A stretch of 64,000 nucleotides of DNA from Chitinophagaceae bacterium DXS (GCA_030345135.1 CP128386.1:6493623-6557622); one strand, 5' to 3'. Shown: positions 9,448 to 17,880, counted from the stretch's first letter. Made by a program: numbers and translations. Notes: generated from the letters alone by a model not told the origin.

Positions 9448-9807
9448 CCAATATTACTTCTTTAAGACGAACTATGTTGCTTCAAGTACGATCTACGAAG
9501 TACGAAGTACTCAAACTTAAGCATCTTCATTTTACTCTACATCTTTTGAAAATGAGATGAATTATCTATAAATGCTGCCGGATTATCTTATTAATAAAAA
9601 GCCCCGGCGAGATTTTTTCGCAAGGTCTGCAAGCTTAAATAAAAGGTCGGTTGCTAGTATTTTACTGTTACGCTCAAGTGCATTGTACATCTTACATCAA
9701 ACACTATACATCTTACATCAAACACTATACTAAGTACATTAAACATCGTACACCGTACACCGTACATCTAAAATCGTACATCTAAAATCGTACATCGTAC
9801 ATACACC
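9448..9807. repeat. Intergenic short-word repeats (GTACATC and TACGAAGTAC families)
   Basis: This gap between murI and a convergent gene has no coding signal. The left part (about 9483-9515) carries TACGAAGTACGAAGTACT-like words. The right part (about 9680-9806) is a run of degenerate words such as CATCTTACATC, CGTACACC and TCGTACATC. The same two word types recur in inverted orientation at 61690-61945, and the GTACATC words at about 38545-38590. The function is unknown. Confidence 0.8.
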
Positions 9808-10917
9808 TCAAAGTTCTCCAATCTTCTTATACATCTCTCTAAAGCAATCCCAGGGCGTATTGGTACCTGCGTTTGCAGATTGCTGATTTTTGTTTCTGCC
9901 ATAAAAGCCATCAAGAAAAGATTCAGCACCGGACCATACGGTCTGCATCATTCCTTTGTATCTGTCTTTCATTTCGCGTGTTGCCTGCTTCCTGAAATTC
10001 GCCATGTCCTCGGTTTGCAGCACAGCCAATTCAGGTTTGCGCCAGGGGCATGTAACTACGTTCAATCCTTTCATTGCAAAATAAACAGGCGTTTTGTCTA
10101 CTCTTTCATAATGCCAGTCGCAGATCATTACATCCTTCGGTATCATATCAACTGCCCGGTGTGTATTGTTATAACTGGCTTCCCACATACCCATACCGGT
10201 AGTTTTACCATCCAATAGTCTGTCGCCCCAAATCCAGAGCTGCCTGTTCTTTTGCGCAAGATGATCGCGGATCTTGCGTACTTCTCCTGCAAAAAGTTCG
10301 GCTTTATCTCTTCCCTGGCAACGCGGACATTTGTCGTCACCAATGTAAAACACTTCATCCATACCTGCATGAAAGGCATTTGTTTCAAATGCATCGCACA
10401 TTTCATCTACCACATCAAACACTACTTTATGAACTTCAGGATGCAACGGGCAGTAACTCTTGCAATACAAACCATCTGCATTCGGCCATTCATATTTTTC
10501 CGGCATTTTTACCAGCGGCGTTTCATCATACTGCGGATAAACCGCCAGCAGTTTGCCGGTGTGATTTGCCCAGGATTGGTGCCCCAGTAAATTCACCTGA
10601 GGTATAATTTGTATGTTGTTCTTTTTTGCGGCAGCAACAAGCTTTTTAATGTCAGCTTTGGATAAGCCAGCAGTATCCCGCAATTCAGGGTGACTTTCAA
10701 ATTGATAATTATAATCAACTCTAAGAATAAGCACATTGACCTTTCTGGGGCCGAGCTCTTCATTAATGAATTTCACAAAATCATCCACCCCTTTTGGTGT
10801 TGGTGCAGCAATACAAAATCCACGTACCGGCATGACGGAGTCCAGTGAATTTTGAGCATTTGCAAAAAGAACGTTGAACATTAATGCTAACAGAAGAATG
10901 GCTTTTATTGGTTTCAT
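9808..10917 (-). CDS. GH20-like glycoside hydrolase, secreted
   Basis: A 369-residue protein when started at the ATG at 10917, which opens a clean signal peptide (MKPIKAILLLALMFNVLFANAQ). An upstream alternative would only prefix 29 residues. The body is a TIM-barrel domain of the family 20 glycosylhydrolase type: NVLILRVDYNYQ, QVNLLGHQSW, and the catalytic Asp-Glu pair in HAGMDEVF. A cysteine-rich CPRCQG follows the catalytic pair. Related enzymes remove terminal beta-N-acetylhexosamine. Substrate here is not certain because the protein lacks the usual N-terminal GH20b domain. Confidence 0.72.
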   Translation of the reverse strand: MKPIKAILLLALMFNVLFANAQNSLDSVMPVRGFCIAAPTPKGVDDFVKFINEELGPRKVNVLILRVDYNYQFESHPELRDTAGLSKADIKKLVAAAKKNNIQIIPQVNLLGHQSWANHTGKLLAVYPQYDETPLVKMPEKYEWPNADGLYCKSYCPLHPEVHKVVFDVVDEMCDAFETNAFHAGMDEVFYIGDDKCPRCQGRDKAELFAGEVRKIRDHLAQKNRQLWIWGDRLLDGKTTGMGMWEASYNNTHRAVDMIPKDVMICDWHYERVDKTPVYFAMKGLNVVTCPWRKPELAVLQTEDMANFRKQATREMKDRYKGMMQTVWSGAESFLDGFYGRNKNQQSANAGTNTPWDCFREMYKKIGEL

Positions 10918-11092
10918 AAGCAATAATTTATATAGTAGTGCGAAAAAAGCCGTAATTGTAACCACCGGAAATTTATAACAGTTAATTTCGGCCCCGTAAA
11001 ACAAATTGATCGTTGAATTTAATTGTTTTACAGATTATTATCCCTTTTGCAGCCTTAAATTCCAGCGTTAAGGGCATAAAAAGTTCATTTTT

Positions 11093-11125
11093 TTGAGATT
11101 GGAATAAATTTTTTTTCTACCTTTG
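11093..11125 (+). promoter_or_regulatory. Bacteroidota-type promoter for rpmH
   Basis: A TTG at 11093-11095 and TACCTTTG at 11118-11125 are separated by 22 bases. This matches the -33 TTG / -7 TAnnTTTG arrangement of the Bacteroidota sigma factor. The rpmH start is 82 bases further on. Confidence 0.7.
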
Positions 11126-11206
11126 CCGTCCTTTCACCGGGTGGCAGTATGGTGACTGTAACCTGTATGTTGAAATTTATTTTGGGTTAGTAAAAAAATT
11201 ATAGCA

Positions 11207-11362
11207 ATGAAACGTACATTTCAACCACATAATCGTCGCCGTAAAAGCGTTCATGGTTTTCGTAAGCGTATGGAAACCGCTAATGGCCGTAAGGTATTAG
11301 CCAGCCGCAGAGCGAAAGGCCGTCATAAGCTGACAGTTTCTGACGAGAGAAAATTAAAATAA
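11207..11362 (+). CDS. rpmH: 50S ribosomal protein L34
   Basis: A 51-residue, highly basic protein beginning [20 protein letters not shown] and ending in DERKLK. It contains the L34 hallmark of Arg/Lys clusters and [14 protein letters not shown]34 is a component of the large ribosomal subunit. It precedes rnpA and yidD, the conserved order in bacteria. A consensus promoter lies upstream and a strong hairpin downstream. Confidence 0.97.
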   Translation: MKRTFQPHNRRRKSVHGFRKRMETANGRKVLASRRAKGRHKLTVSDERKLK

Positions 11363-11409
11363 GCGTTTGATCCCGATAGCGTAGCTGTCGGGATTACAAA
11401 TAAATTATT

Positions 11410-11446
11410 AAAGCCTCACCAAACTTTGGTGAGGCTTTTTACTTTT
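11410..11446 (+). terminator. Hairpin terminator/attenuator between rpmH and rnpA
   Basis: AAAGCCTCACCAA pairs with TTGGTGAGGCTTT around a tiny loop and is followed by TTTTT. A weaker hairpin (ATCCCGATA / TGTCGGGAT) precedes it at about 11369-11393. The T tract merges into TACTTTTG (11440-11447), a -7-like box 3 bases before the rnpA ATG, so rnpA may have its own leaderless transcript. Confidence 0.85.
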
Positions 11447-11450
11447 GAAT

Positions 11451-11870
11451 ATGCCTTTATCAAATTCATACGGACGGGAAGAGAAGCTAAAAAGTCGAAA
11501 ACAAATAGATCTCCTTTTTGCAAAAGGGAAGTCTGTTAATCAGTTTCCGGTTAAGCTTATTTACCTGGAAGTTCCCGACGAAATGGATTTTCCGGTAAAG
11601 GCCGGTGTAATTGCTCCCTCAAGATTGTTTAAAAAGGCCGTCCAGCGAAACAGGGTTAAAAGGTTGCTTCGCGAAGCTTACAGAACCGAAAAGGCCCCAC
11701 TAATTGAGTATGCCCAAAATCAAAATCGTAAACTGATTTTGTTTTTACTGTTTGTTGACCGTCAGATTCCTTCTTACGCACTCGTCAAAGAAAAGATTAG
11801 CATGGCTATTCCACGATTGATTAAGGAGTTGGAGAAAACTAAAATAACAGCAGCAAATGAAAATTCTTAA
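11451..11870 (+). CDS. rnpA: Ribonuclease P protein component
   Basis: The protein subunit of RNase P, which with the RNA subunit trims tRNA 5' leaders. The RNR box [15 protein letters not shown] is present, as are the N-terminal [11 protein letters not shown] and a central aromatic patch. A TTG six bases upstream (11445) is an alternative start. The ATG at 11451 is chosen because the TTG overlaps the -7-like box. It overlaps yidD by 14 bases, so the two genes are translationally coupled. Confidence 0.93.
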   Translation: MPLSNSYGREEKLKSRKQIDLLFAKGKSVNQFPVKLIYLEVPDEMDFPVKAGVIAPSRLFKKAVQRNRVKRLLREAYRTEKAPLIEYAQNQNRKLILFLLFVDRQIPSYALVKEKISMAIPRLIKELEKTKITAANENS

Positions 11871-12087
11871 GCAAATACTGAGCTTTCCGTTCATACTGCT
11901 GATAAAGTTTTACCAGTACGTGATCTCTCCAGCGTTAGGGCCAAAGTGCAGGTTCACGCCAAGTTGTTCGCAATATGCCCTGGAAGCATTAAAGAAATAT
12001 GGCTTATTTAAAGGAGGCTGGCTGGCTATAAAAAGAATATCCCGTTGTCACCCGGGCGGAGGAAGCGGCTATGATCCGGTGCCGTAG
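11857..12087 (+). CDS. yidD: Membrane protein insertion efficiency factor YidD
   Basis: A 76-residue protein with the family signature [19 protein letters not shown] and C-terminal [13 protein letters not shown]. It has an amphipathic or membrane-associated N-terminus ([19 protein letters not shown]). YidD assists YidC-dependent membrane insertion. It overlaps the end of rnpA, the conserved rpmH-rnpA-yidD order. The following gap (12088-12319) begins with short AAAAGTC words and shows no gene. Confidence 0.95.
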   Translation: MKILKQILSFPFILLIKFYQYVISPALGPKCRFTPSCSQYALEALKKYGLFKGGWLAIKRISRCHPGGGSGYDPVP

Positions 12088-12319
12088 AAAAGTCAAAAGT
12101 AAAAATTCAAAAGTCAAAAGCGGCGGGAGCGTGAATTGTCCAAATCATGCAGTAAAAGCCAGCAAGGTAACATACTTTGAATGCATGCCAAGGTCCATTA
12201 CGTTGCTGACTTTATGTGAGAGATATTAAAAGAAAGCCTTTGTGCCTCTTTCTGTCTTCGAGCCGTTGTGGCAAAACCCCTTGTTTCTTTAATGTCGCAC
12301 ATGCCACCGTGGTTCTTCC

Positions 12320-12946
12320 TTATTTCTTTTTTTCAGGCGTAGCCGAAGCATCCGCTGGTTTAGTCATCGCATCCAGCTTATCAATTTTTTCCCTAACTTC
12401 TTTTATGCTATAGAAGCGGTAAACCTCAGGTGTTTTACCTTCTTTCGCTTCAACAGAGGTCATGCGGTGATAAGGTCCTACAATAAAAGCATCCAGGTTA
12501 TCCGTGATCTTCACGGCCTGGTTGGGCAGGATAAAAAAGTTATGGTTCGCTGCGCTAACATTTTGATTGCTGACTAGCAACTTCAGTGAATCAAGGTTCT
12601 TCTTTACATCCTCTTGCGTAAATTCAGTCTTTCTGTCTTCAACCGCTCCGTAGTTCTGCAAGCCACCTACAACTGTATCGTTTTTCGCATTCACTATGTA
12701 ATAACCGTTTGTAGGAAATTCTACTGAGCCTTCTCCAGCCTGCGATTTAACTGAGTAAACCACTTTATCGCCGGAGTTTACATCGAAGGTTTGTTCTTCG
12801 TGTCCGCTGCTTTCATCAACAGTGATGCTTTTCGCTTCTTTGTTGATCTTAGCTGTACCCTTTGAAAGAACAAGCACTTTCTTGATGTTTTCTTTGCAGG
12901 ATGCAAGTGAAACGATGGCAAGTATGCCGAATGCTATTTTTTTCAT
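12320..12946 (-). CDS. Hypothetical lipoprotein
   Basis: A 208-residue protein with a lipoprotein signal peptide (MKKIAFGILAIVSLASC, lipobox Leu-Ala-Ser-Cys at residues 14-17), so it is anchored in the cell envelope. The body is mixed alpha/beta without a motif I recognise: residues 40-75 resemble a small beta sandwich and the C-terminus is a Lys/Pro/Ala-rich tail. It lies downstream of sodA on the same strand, but a terminator separates them. The function is unknown. Confidence 0.8.
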   Translation of the reverse strand: MKKIAFGILAIVSLASCKENIKKVLVLSKGTAKINKEAKSITVDESSGHEEQTFDVNSGDKVVYSVKSQAGEGSVEFPTNGYYIVNAKNDTVVGGLQNYGAVEDRKTEFTQEDVKKNLDSLKLLVSNQNVSAANHNFFILPNQAVKITDNLDAFIVGPYHRMTSVEAKEGKTPEVYRFYSIKEVREKIDKLDAMTKPADASATPEKKK

Positions 12947-12966
12947 GTTAAAGATTTAGTCAAATA

Positions 12967-12998
12967 AAAAATCCCGCACACCAATCTGGGGCGGGATT
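12967..12998 (-). terminator. Rho-independent terminator of sodA
   Basis: AATCCCGC (12970-12977) pairs with GCGGGATT (12991-12998). Read on the minus strand, the stem is followed by a run of T residues, 35 bases beyond the sodA stop codon. Confidence 0.8.
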
Positions 12999-13032
12999 GA
13001 AGGTAAGACATTACTAAAAATGAACCATTGAA

Positions 13033-13638
13033 TTATTTAGCTTTTGCATAATGCTCAGCAACCTTGTTCCAGTTGATCACATTCCAGATAGCCGCTAAAT
13101 AATCAGGTCTTTTGTTTTGATATTTTAAGTAGTAAGCGTGCTCCCACACATCGATACCCAGGATAGGAGTGCCTTTTACTTCTGCTACATCCATTAAAGG
13201 ATTGTCCTGGTTAGGTGTAGAAGTAACTTCAAGTTTGCCGTCTTTTACAATTAACCAGGCCCATCCACTACCGAAACGCGTGGCACCGGCTGTATTGATT
13301 TTTGTTTTCAGCTCATCAAAAGATCCGAAAGTGCTGTTGATAGCGTCTGCAAGTTCACCTGTTGGTGCACCGCCTGCATTAGGGCCAAGAATTTCCCAGA
13401 AGAAGCTGTGGTTCCAGTGACCGCCGCCATTGTTGCGAACTGCAGGAGATATTTTACCAGCGTTTGCAACAAGTTCTTCCAGGCTTTTATTTTCATGCTC
13501 CGTTCCGGCAATAGCTTTATTCAGGTTGTCAACATACGCCTGGTGATGTTTACCATGGTGTATTTGCATGGTAGTAGCATCAATATGCGGTTCTAAAGCT
13601 TCATGCGCGTAAGGCAGAGCAGGTAATGTAAATGCCAT
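13033..13638 (-). CDS. sodA: Superoxide dismutase, Mn/Fe family (Mn-type residues)
   Basis: This enzyme converts superoxide to oxygen and hydrogen peroxide. It has 201 residues and no signal peptide, so it is cytoplasmic. The metal ligands are in [17 protein letters not shown] and [22 protein letters not shown] together with NQDNP gives the Gly/Gln pattern usual for manganese enzymes, though cambialistic use cannot be excluded. It is monocistronic, with a terminator at 12967-12998. Confidence 0.95.
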   Translation of the reverse strand: MAFTLPALPYAHEALEPHIDATTMQIHHGKHHQAYVDNLNKAIAGTEHENKSLEELVANAGKISPAVRNNGGGHWNHSFFWEILGPNAGGAPTGELADAINSTFGSFDELKTKINTAGATRFGSGWAWLIVKDGKLEVTSTPNQDNPLMDVAEVKGTPILGIDVWEHAYYLKYQNKRPDYLAAIWNVINWNKVAEHYAKAK

Positions 13639-13975
13639 AATTATCTTTTTTTATAAGTGAACAATTAAAAGGGAACCTCTAAGTTCAACAAATTTATTGC
13701 CATAGGATTAATGTTGGTAATAAGTTATCATAATTTGTTTCTTAAATCGAAAATAAAAGGCTGGCAATTAGAAACAAGCGCTGGTTGAAATGACCACCTG
13801 CAAGACAACCGGGAAATAAGTTCGGTGCACGGGAAGTTTTTTGCTAATGCTTGTTGGTGATATCTTCCAACAATATTTTGATATTGTTAAGCCTAGATCA
13901 AACCGGTTTTTACTGAAAACGAACATTGCATTTGCGTAACTTCCTGCTATATTTTTCTAACGACAATATTGTTTT

Positions 13976-14692
13976 ATGTTACTTAAACCAACCATGCGCG
14001 CAGCAATATGCTGCGGAATCTTAATTACGGGCTTATCCGCTTTTTCACCGAAGGAAGCCGATAACACATTAACTGCAAAGGAAAAGAAAGAAGGCTGGCA
14101 GCTTTTATTTGACGGAAAGGATACCAAAGGCTGGCATAATTACCAGGGTAAGCAAATGGATAGCTGGGAAATAATTGACGGTCAGCTTCACTGCAAGTCG
14201 GAAGGTGTAACCAAGCGGGCGGATCTTACCACTGACGGAGAATATGGAGATTTTGAACTGGCTGTGGACTGGAAAGTTGATCCCAAATCGAACAGCGGCA
14301 TTATTTATAGAGCGAACGAAAATCACGATCACTCTTACGAATCCGGGCCGGAATACCAGTTGATTGATGATAAAGGCTATCCCGGCAAAGTAGAGGACAA
14401 CCAGAAAAGCGGTTCCGATTACGCAATGCACGCCGCTTCATCCCTGGTAACCAAACCGGTGGGTGAATACAATCACACTGTGATTAAAGTTAAAGGCGCA
14501 CATGTTGAGCATTATTTGAATGGCGTGAAGGTGGTTGAGTTTGACTATTGGACCGATGATTGGAAAAAACTCAAAGACGCAAGCAAATGGAAGGACAAAC
14601 CTGAATACGGCATGTTAAAAGCCGGCCATATCTGCCTACAGGACCATGGCGGCGGAGCGTGGTTTAAAAATATCAAGATCAGGAAAATATAA
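13976..14692 (+). CDS. DUF1080 (3-keto-glycoside hydrolase/lyase) protein, copy 1
   Basis: A 238-residue protein with an N-terminal hydrophobic export signal (residues 6-24) and a concanavalin-like DUF1080 domain. The family pattern is visible: WQLLFDGKDTKGWHNY, GEYGDFELAVDWKV, NSGIIYR, GPEYQLIDD, YLNGVKVVEF, and the terminal CLQDHGGGAWFKNIKIRKI. Characterised DUF1080 enzymes cleave 3-keto-disaccharides or 3-keto-beta-glucosides. It is one of three paralogues here (others at 16260 and 34560). Unlike those it lacks a lipobox, and it stands alone on the plus strand before a repeat field. Confidence 0.87.
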   Translation: MLLKPTMRAAICCGILITGLSAFSPKEADNTLTAKEKKEGWQLLFDGKDTKGWHNYQGKQMDSWEIIDGQLHCKSEGVTKRADLTTDGEYGDFELAVDWKVDPKSNSGIIYRANENHDHSYESGPEYQLIDDKGYPGKVEDNQKSGSDYAMHAASSLVTKPVGEYNHTVIKVKGAHVEHYLNGVKVVEFDYWTDDWKKLKDASKWKDKPEYGMLKAGHICLQDHGGGAWFKNIKIRKI

Positions 14693-14693
14693 G

Positions 14694-14890
14694 ACGGAAC
14701 GCTGATCGCTGATTTGAGGATCGCTGATTTCGCTAGGTGCGGGAACGCAAGCGTAGGCAGACAGGTTGCCTGGAAAATCGCTGATGTCTGATTTGAGGAT
14801 CGCTGATTTCGTTAGGTGCGAGAACGCAAGTGTGGGCAAGCATCCTCAAATCAGATATCCTCAAATCAAGCATCCCAAATCAGAAATCAG
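14694..14890. repeat. Inverted GCTGATTTGAGGATC word field
   Basis: Starting just after the DUF1080 stop codon, words GATCGCTGATTTGAGGATCG occur in one orientation (14700-14815). The complement (CCTCAAATCAG and variants) follows at 14835-14890. Two copies of about 50 bp (TTTGAGGATCGCTGATTTCG plus AACGCAAG) are visible. The arms could fold into a large hairpin. Confidence 0.85.
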
Positions 14891-14900
14891 CGATCCTCAA

Positions 14901-15219
14901 CATCTAGATGCCTGGGTATAATCGTGCTGTGGCACTTAAAGAAATCAGCGATCTTCAAATCAGCGATCATCGATCCTCAACATCTACAGGCCTGAGTATA
15001 ATCACGCTGCGGCACTTAAAGAAATCAGCGATCTTCAAATCAGACATCATCGATCCTCAACATCTACAGGCCTGAGTATAATCACGCTGCGGCACTTAAA
15101 GAAATCAGCGATCTTCAAATCAGACATCAGCGATCCTCAACATCTAGAGGCCTGAGTAAAATCACGTTGCCGCACCTGAAGAAATCAGCGATCCTCAAAT
15201 CCGACATCAGAGATCACCT
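14901..15219. repeat. 80-bp tandem repeat, four copies
   Basis: Units start at 14901, 14981, 15061 and 15141, each beginning CATCTA[GC]A and ending CGATCCTCAA. Copies 2 and 3 are almost identical; copies 1 and 4 carry scattered substitutions. The last unit runs into the end of tadA: the TGA stop (TCA at 15214-15216 on the plus strand) lies in the word GATCACC, which corresponds to GATCCTC of the repeat. Confidence 0.93.
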
Positions 15220-15663
15220 TTTGCTTTTAAAAAAGCTTTTCATCAATGCCGCACATTCTTCCTCCAAAACGCCTGTAACTAATTCTGTTTTGGGATGAAA
15301 AGGCCAATTTTCTTTTGTGATTCTTTTGTAACCATTCTTTTCGTCGGCTGCGCCAAAAACAACCCGGCCTATCTTACTCCAATACAAGGCGCCAGAACAC
15401 ATCAGGCAAGGTTCTATCGTAACATACAGGCACGCATCGGGCAGATATTTTGCTCCAAGATAATTGAACGCGGAGGTCAGGGCGATCATTTCAGCATGGG
15501 CCGTAGCGTCTTTCAATCGTTCAGTTTGGTTGTATCCCCTTGCAATTATCTTATTATTAAGGACTACAATAGCTCCGATAGGTACTTCATCATCATGGTA
15601 AGCGTTCATTGCTTCTTTTAAAGCCAGACGCATATATTGTTCATCATTCAGTGGCAACACCAT
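15214..15663 (-). CDS. tadA: tRNA adenosine(34) deaminase / nucleoside deaminase
   Basis: A 149-residue cytidine-deaminase-fold protein with zinc-binding HAE (in ATAHAEMIAL) and PCLMC (in TIEPCLMCSGAL). TadA converts A34 of tRNA-Arg to inosine; close relatives are guanine deaminases. Length and the FGAADEKNGYK segment fit TadA-type deaminases, but the guanine-deaminase alternative is not excluded. The stop codon lies at the edge of the 80-bp tandem repeat. Confidence 0.85.
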   Translation of the reverse strand: MVLPLNDEQYMRLALKEAMNAYHDDEVPIGAIVVLNNKIIARGYNQTERLKDATAHAEMIALTSAFNYLGAKYLPDACLYVTIEPCLMCSGALYWSKIGRVVFGAADEKNGYKRITKENWPFHPKTELVTGVLEEECAALMKSFFKSKR

Positions 15664-15965
15664 CTCTCAAAAAATTTCGGAAGCAAAATACGGTTTTATA
15701 GCGGTCGGGAATGTCTTCTCGCAATTATATTCCCAATTATGGACCAGTCGTTTCTAAATGGGAATTTCCTGTTGCCGATGAAAGATTAAATATCTGATTA
15801 TCAATTATATGAATAAATTTTGATGTTTGGCACATGAATTGAAAATCTATCTGTAGAGTTTAAGTAAAATAATGCTACCTATTGATTCTTACGGAATATT
15901 GTAATAGATAAGGTTAAGGTTTCCACATGTAACTGATCTGTTTGTAAAATGTAAGAAGCACCAAG

Positions 15966-15996
15966 GGCCTCGCTCTTGCAGTGAGGTCTTTTTTTT
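15966..15996 (+). terminator. Terminator-like hairpin in gene-free gap
   Basis: GGCCTCGC pairs with GTGAGGTC (two G-U pairs) around a 7-base loop and is followed by an eight-base T run. There is no plus-strand gene upstream. Confidence 0.65.
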
Positions 15997-16128
15997 CGAA
16001 TATATTTTTTTTTACTTCTTATTAAAATCGGATAAGTGGTACATTATTTGCTGCTTAAAATGCATTCCTATTATTACTAAAATAAAGTTTCTTTATATCT
16101 CCTTAACCCAGGTAAAAGAGCTTAACTG

Positions 16129-16167
16129 AATGCTTCTGGTTGAATAAACAGAAGCATTTTGTTTTTT
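16129..16167 (+). terminator. Second terminator-like hairpin in gene-free gap
   Basis: AATGCTTCTG (16129-16138) pairs perfectly with CAGAAGCATT (16149-16158) and is followed by TTGTTTTTT. Confidence 0.7.
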
Positions 16168-16212
16168 ATATGGTTAAAGGTTTATCGGAGAGCCAAGCTT
16201 GAAAGTCATAAA

Positions 16213-16246
16213 AAAACCGCTGATTATCAGCGGTTTTAATTTTTTT
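16213..16246 (-). terminator. Bidirectional terminator at the end of the minus-strand 3-keto-sugar operon
   Basis: AAAACCGCTGAT (16213-16224) pairs with ATCAGCGGTTTT (16226-16237), flanked by an A run on the left and a T run on the right, so it can work on both strands. It lies 14 bases past the stop of the minus-strand DUF1080 gene. Confidence 0.85.
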
Positions 16247-16259
16247 TATGTTTAAATAC

Positions 16260-17018
16260 TTAAAGCTTTCTGATAGAAATATTCCTGTACCACACCTCGT
16301 TGCCATGATCTTGCAATGCCAGATGGCCTTCTTTAAAGGTTCCCCATCCCGGCATATTTTTGAATTTGCTTCCGGCGATCAGTTTGTTCCAGTTGTCATC
16401 CCATAAAGTTGTTGATACAACTTTGGTTCCGTTTAAAAACAGATCTAACTGACCTTTCTTTGAAACAATTTCTACCTGGTTCCACTCTCCCGGACCTTTT
16501 GCAGTTTCAGGATTTGCTGCTATCAGATCGTACAAATTGCCGGCTCTGTGCTTTGGTATTTTGCCATCCGGGTGACCGTTGTTGTCTAGTACCTGCATTT
16601 CAAGGCCGGTATTCCAGGTTTCCTTGTATTTTGTAGTATCATCCTGCACATAAAAAAGAATACCACTGTTGCCATTCTTTGAGATCATCCATTCAAGTTT
16701 CAGGTCAAAGTCGCCATAAACGCCATCGGAAACGATATCACCTCCGCCCTGGGTCTGGTAGCCTTTTGAACCTTTTGGTTTCAAATGGATCGTGCCACTG
16801 TCGGCGCTCCATGCAGCACCAACTGATGTTTGGCCAAATGTATGCCATCCTTTTAGTGTCTGTCCGTCAAAAAGAGATACCCATCCTGTGTCCGCGGTAA
16901 CTGCTGTGTTAGCTGGTGTGGTAGTGGCAGAATCTGTTGCTTCGGTTGTTTTTTGTTCTGATGATTGGCAAGACAACAGGCTTAACGAAATGCCTGCCGT
17001 TAGAAATAACAATTTCAT
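16260..17018 (-). CDS. DUF1080 (3-keto-glycoside hydrolase/lyase) lipoprotein, copy 2
   Basis: A 252-residue protein from the ATG at 17018, which opens a lipoprotein signal (KLLFLTAGISLSLLSC). An in-frame start 33 bases upstream would spoil the signal. The DUF1080 domain shows WVSLFDGQTLKGWHTFG, DGVYGDFDLKLEWMI, NSGILFYVQ, GLEMQVLDN, LFLNGTKVV and LALQDHGNEVWYRNISIRKL. It is the last gene of a minus-strand series with two cytochromes c, a sugar isomerase and a Gfo/Idh/MocA oxidoreductase. Cleavage of 3-keto-glycosides at the membrane surface is inferred from the family. Confidence 0.88.
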   Translation of the reverse strand: MKLLFLTAGISLSLLSCQSSEQKTTEATDSATTTPANTAVTADTGWVSLFDGQTLKGWHTFGQTSVGAAWSADSGTIHLKPKGSKGYQTQGGGDIVSDGVYGDFDLKLEWMISKNGNSGILFYVQDDTTKYKETWNTGLEMQVLDNNGHPDGKIPKHRAGNLYDLIAANPETAKGPGEWNQVEIVSKKGQLDLFLNGTKVVSTTLWDDNWNKLIAGSKFKNMPGWGTFKEGHLALQDHGNEVWYRNISIRKL

Positions 17019-17123
17019 GTAAGTGTATTTTGGTTGTGGAATAAATGGCAAAAATTGTGCAGGGAAAAAAATACCGCATAGTTAATTGGACTATGCGGAT
17101 TTATAAAAAGAAGTGTTATTCGA

Positions 17124-17540
17124 CTATTTTGTTTTAAGCAACAGGATGTATTTAACCATCTGTTCTGCATCTGCCTGAGAAAGTGCTGGATGCGGAGTCA
17201 TCGGAACTGTGCCCCAAACACCCTGTCCGCCGGCAATAACTTTGTGGCTCAAATGAGCAACGGCTGTATCAACACCGGCATATTTATTTGCAACATCCTG
17301 GTAAGCCGGGCCAATTTTCTTTTCGGCAACGTCGTGGCAGGTAAGACAGTCATTCTTTCCAATCAATTCCAAACCTTTCTGATAGTCGGGGTTGGAAGAG
17401 ATGTCGGTTGCTTCTGCTGCCGGTTTTTCTTCTTTTGGAGCCGCTGCAGAATCATTTTTGTTTTCAGTGGAAGCACCGCCTCCGCATGCTGCTAAAAATG
17501 CCAGGCAAGCTGAGGTAATTAGAAGCTTTTTCAAAATCAT
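17124..17540 (-). CDS. Lipoprotein cytochrome c (class I, mono-haem)
   Basis: A 138-residue protein with a lipobox (LAAC at residues 16-19), a charged Ala/Glu-rich linker, then a c551/c552-like domain. The haem attachment site is CLTCH (residues 65-69), and the distal Met ligand is likely in VPMTPHPALS. The C-terminal helix is DAEQMVKYILLLK. It probably accepts electrons from the periplasmic flavoprotein dehydrogenases encoded nearby and passes them toward the terminal oxidase. It is adjacent to a paralogue at 17866. Confidence 0.92.
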   Translation of the reverse strand: MILKKLLITSACLAFLAACGGGASTENKNDSAAAPKEEKPAAEATDISSNPDYQKGLELIGKNDCLTCHDVAEKKIGPAYQDVANKYAGVDTAVAHLSHKVIAGGQGVWGTVPMTPHPALSQADAEQMVKYILLLKTK

Positions 17541-17614
17541 TACTTTTTAAAGTGTGAAATAAAATGCGGCTTAAAGTTATAGATGAATTCCCAATCTCGA
17601 AAAAGAATTTGAGG

Positions 17615-17880
17615 AAGCTTAAAGCCTAAAGCTCAAAGCCTAAAGCTTCGCGCTGTCTTAGGTGGTAAACTTTCCTTTATTCAATGCAATAGCTAGCGCA
17701 AAAAGCTTCTTCAATCGGCATCGCTCAGTTTTAGGCTTTAAGCTTGAAACTTCACACTGTATCGGGTGGTAAACTTTCCCTTTTTTCAAAGTAAGAACTA
17801 GCGCAAAAAGGACTGTCTTAAGTTGGCATCGACAGGTTTTAGGCTTTGAGCTTTAGGCTTTAAGCTTATCCCTTCGGCTT
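17615..17880. repeat. Inverted AAAGCCTAAAGC word arms flanking a duplicated ~120-bp spacer
   Basis: Words such as AAAGCTCAAAGCCTAAAGCT occur at 17615-17647, and the complement (TTTAGGCTTTGAGCTTTAGG) at 17838-17866. Between them a segment beginning near GGTGGTAAACTTTCC occurs twice (about 17660 and 17766). The right arm reaches into the end of the upstream cytochrome gene: its TAA stop at 17866-17868 is part of the AAGCTTA word. Confidence 0.85.

Larger units (their letters stand above)
15664..16212 (+). other. Gene-free 0.55-kb gap with two plus-strand terminators; possible small RNA
   Basis: No protein gene is apparent. Two rho-independent terminators on the plus strand (15966-15996 and 16129-16167) have no plus-strand gene upstream, since tadA reads the other way. 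They may end small noncoding transcripts starting inside the gap. No convincing TAnnTTTG promoter was found (TAAATTTT near 15811 is the closest), so this remains a possibility only. Confidence 0.3.

Noticed and set aside
10918-11004. N-terminal extension of the GH20-like protein
   Set aside because: The extra 29 residues precede a clear signal peptide starting at the ATG at 10917.
14901-15219. CRISPR-like array of 80-bp units
   Set aside because: The whole 80-bp unit repeats without unique spacers; it is a simple tandem repeat.
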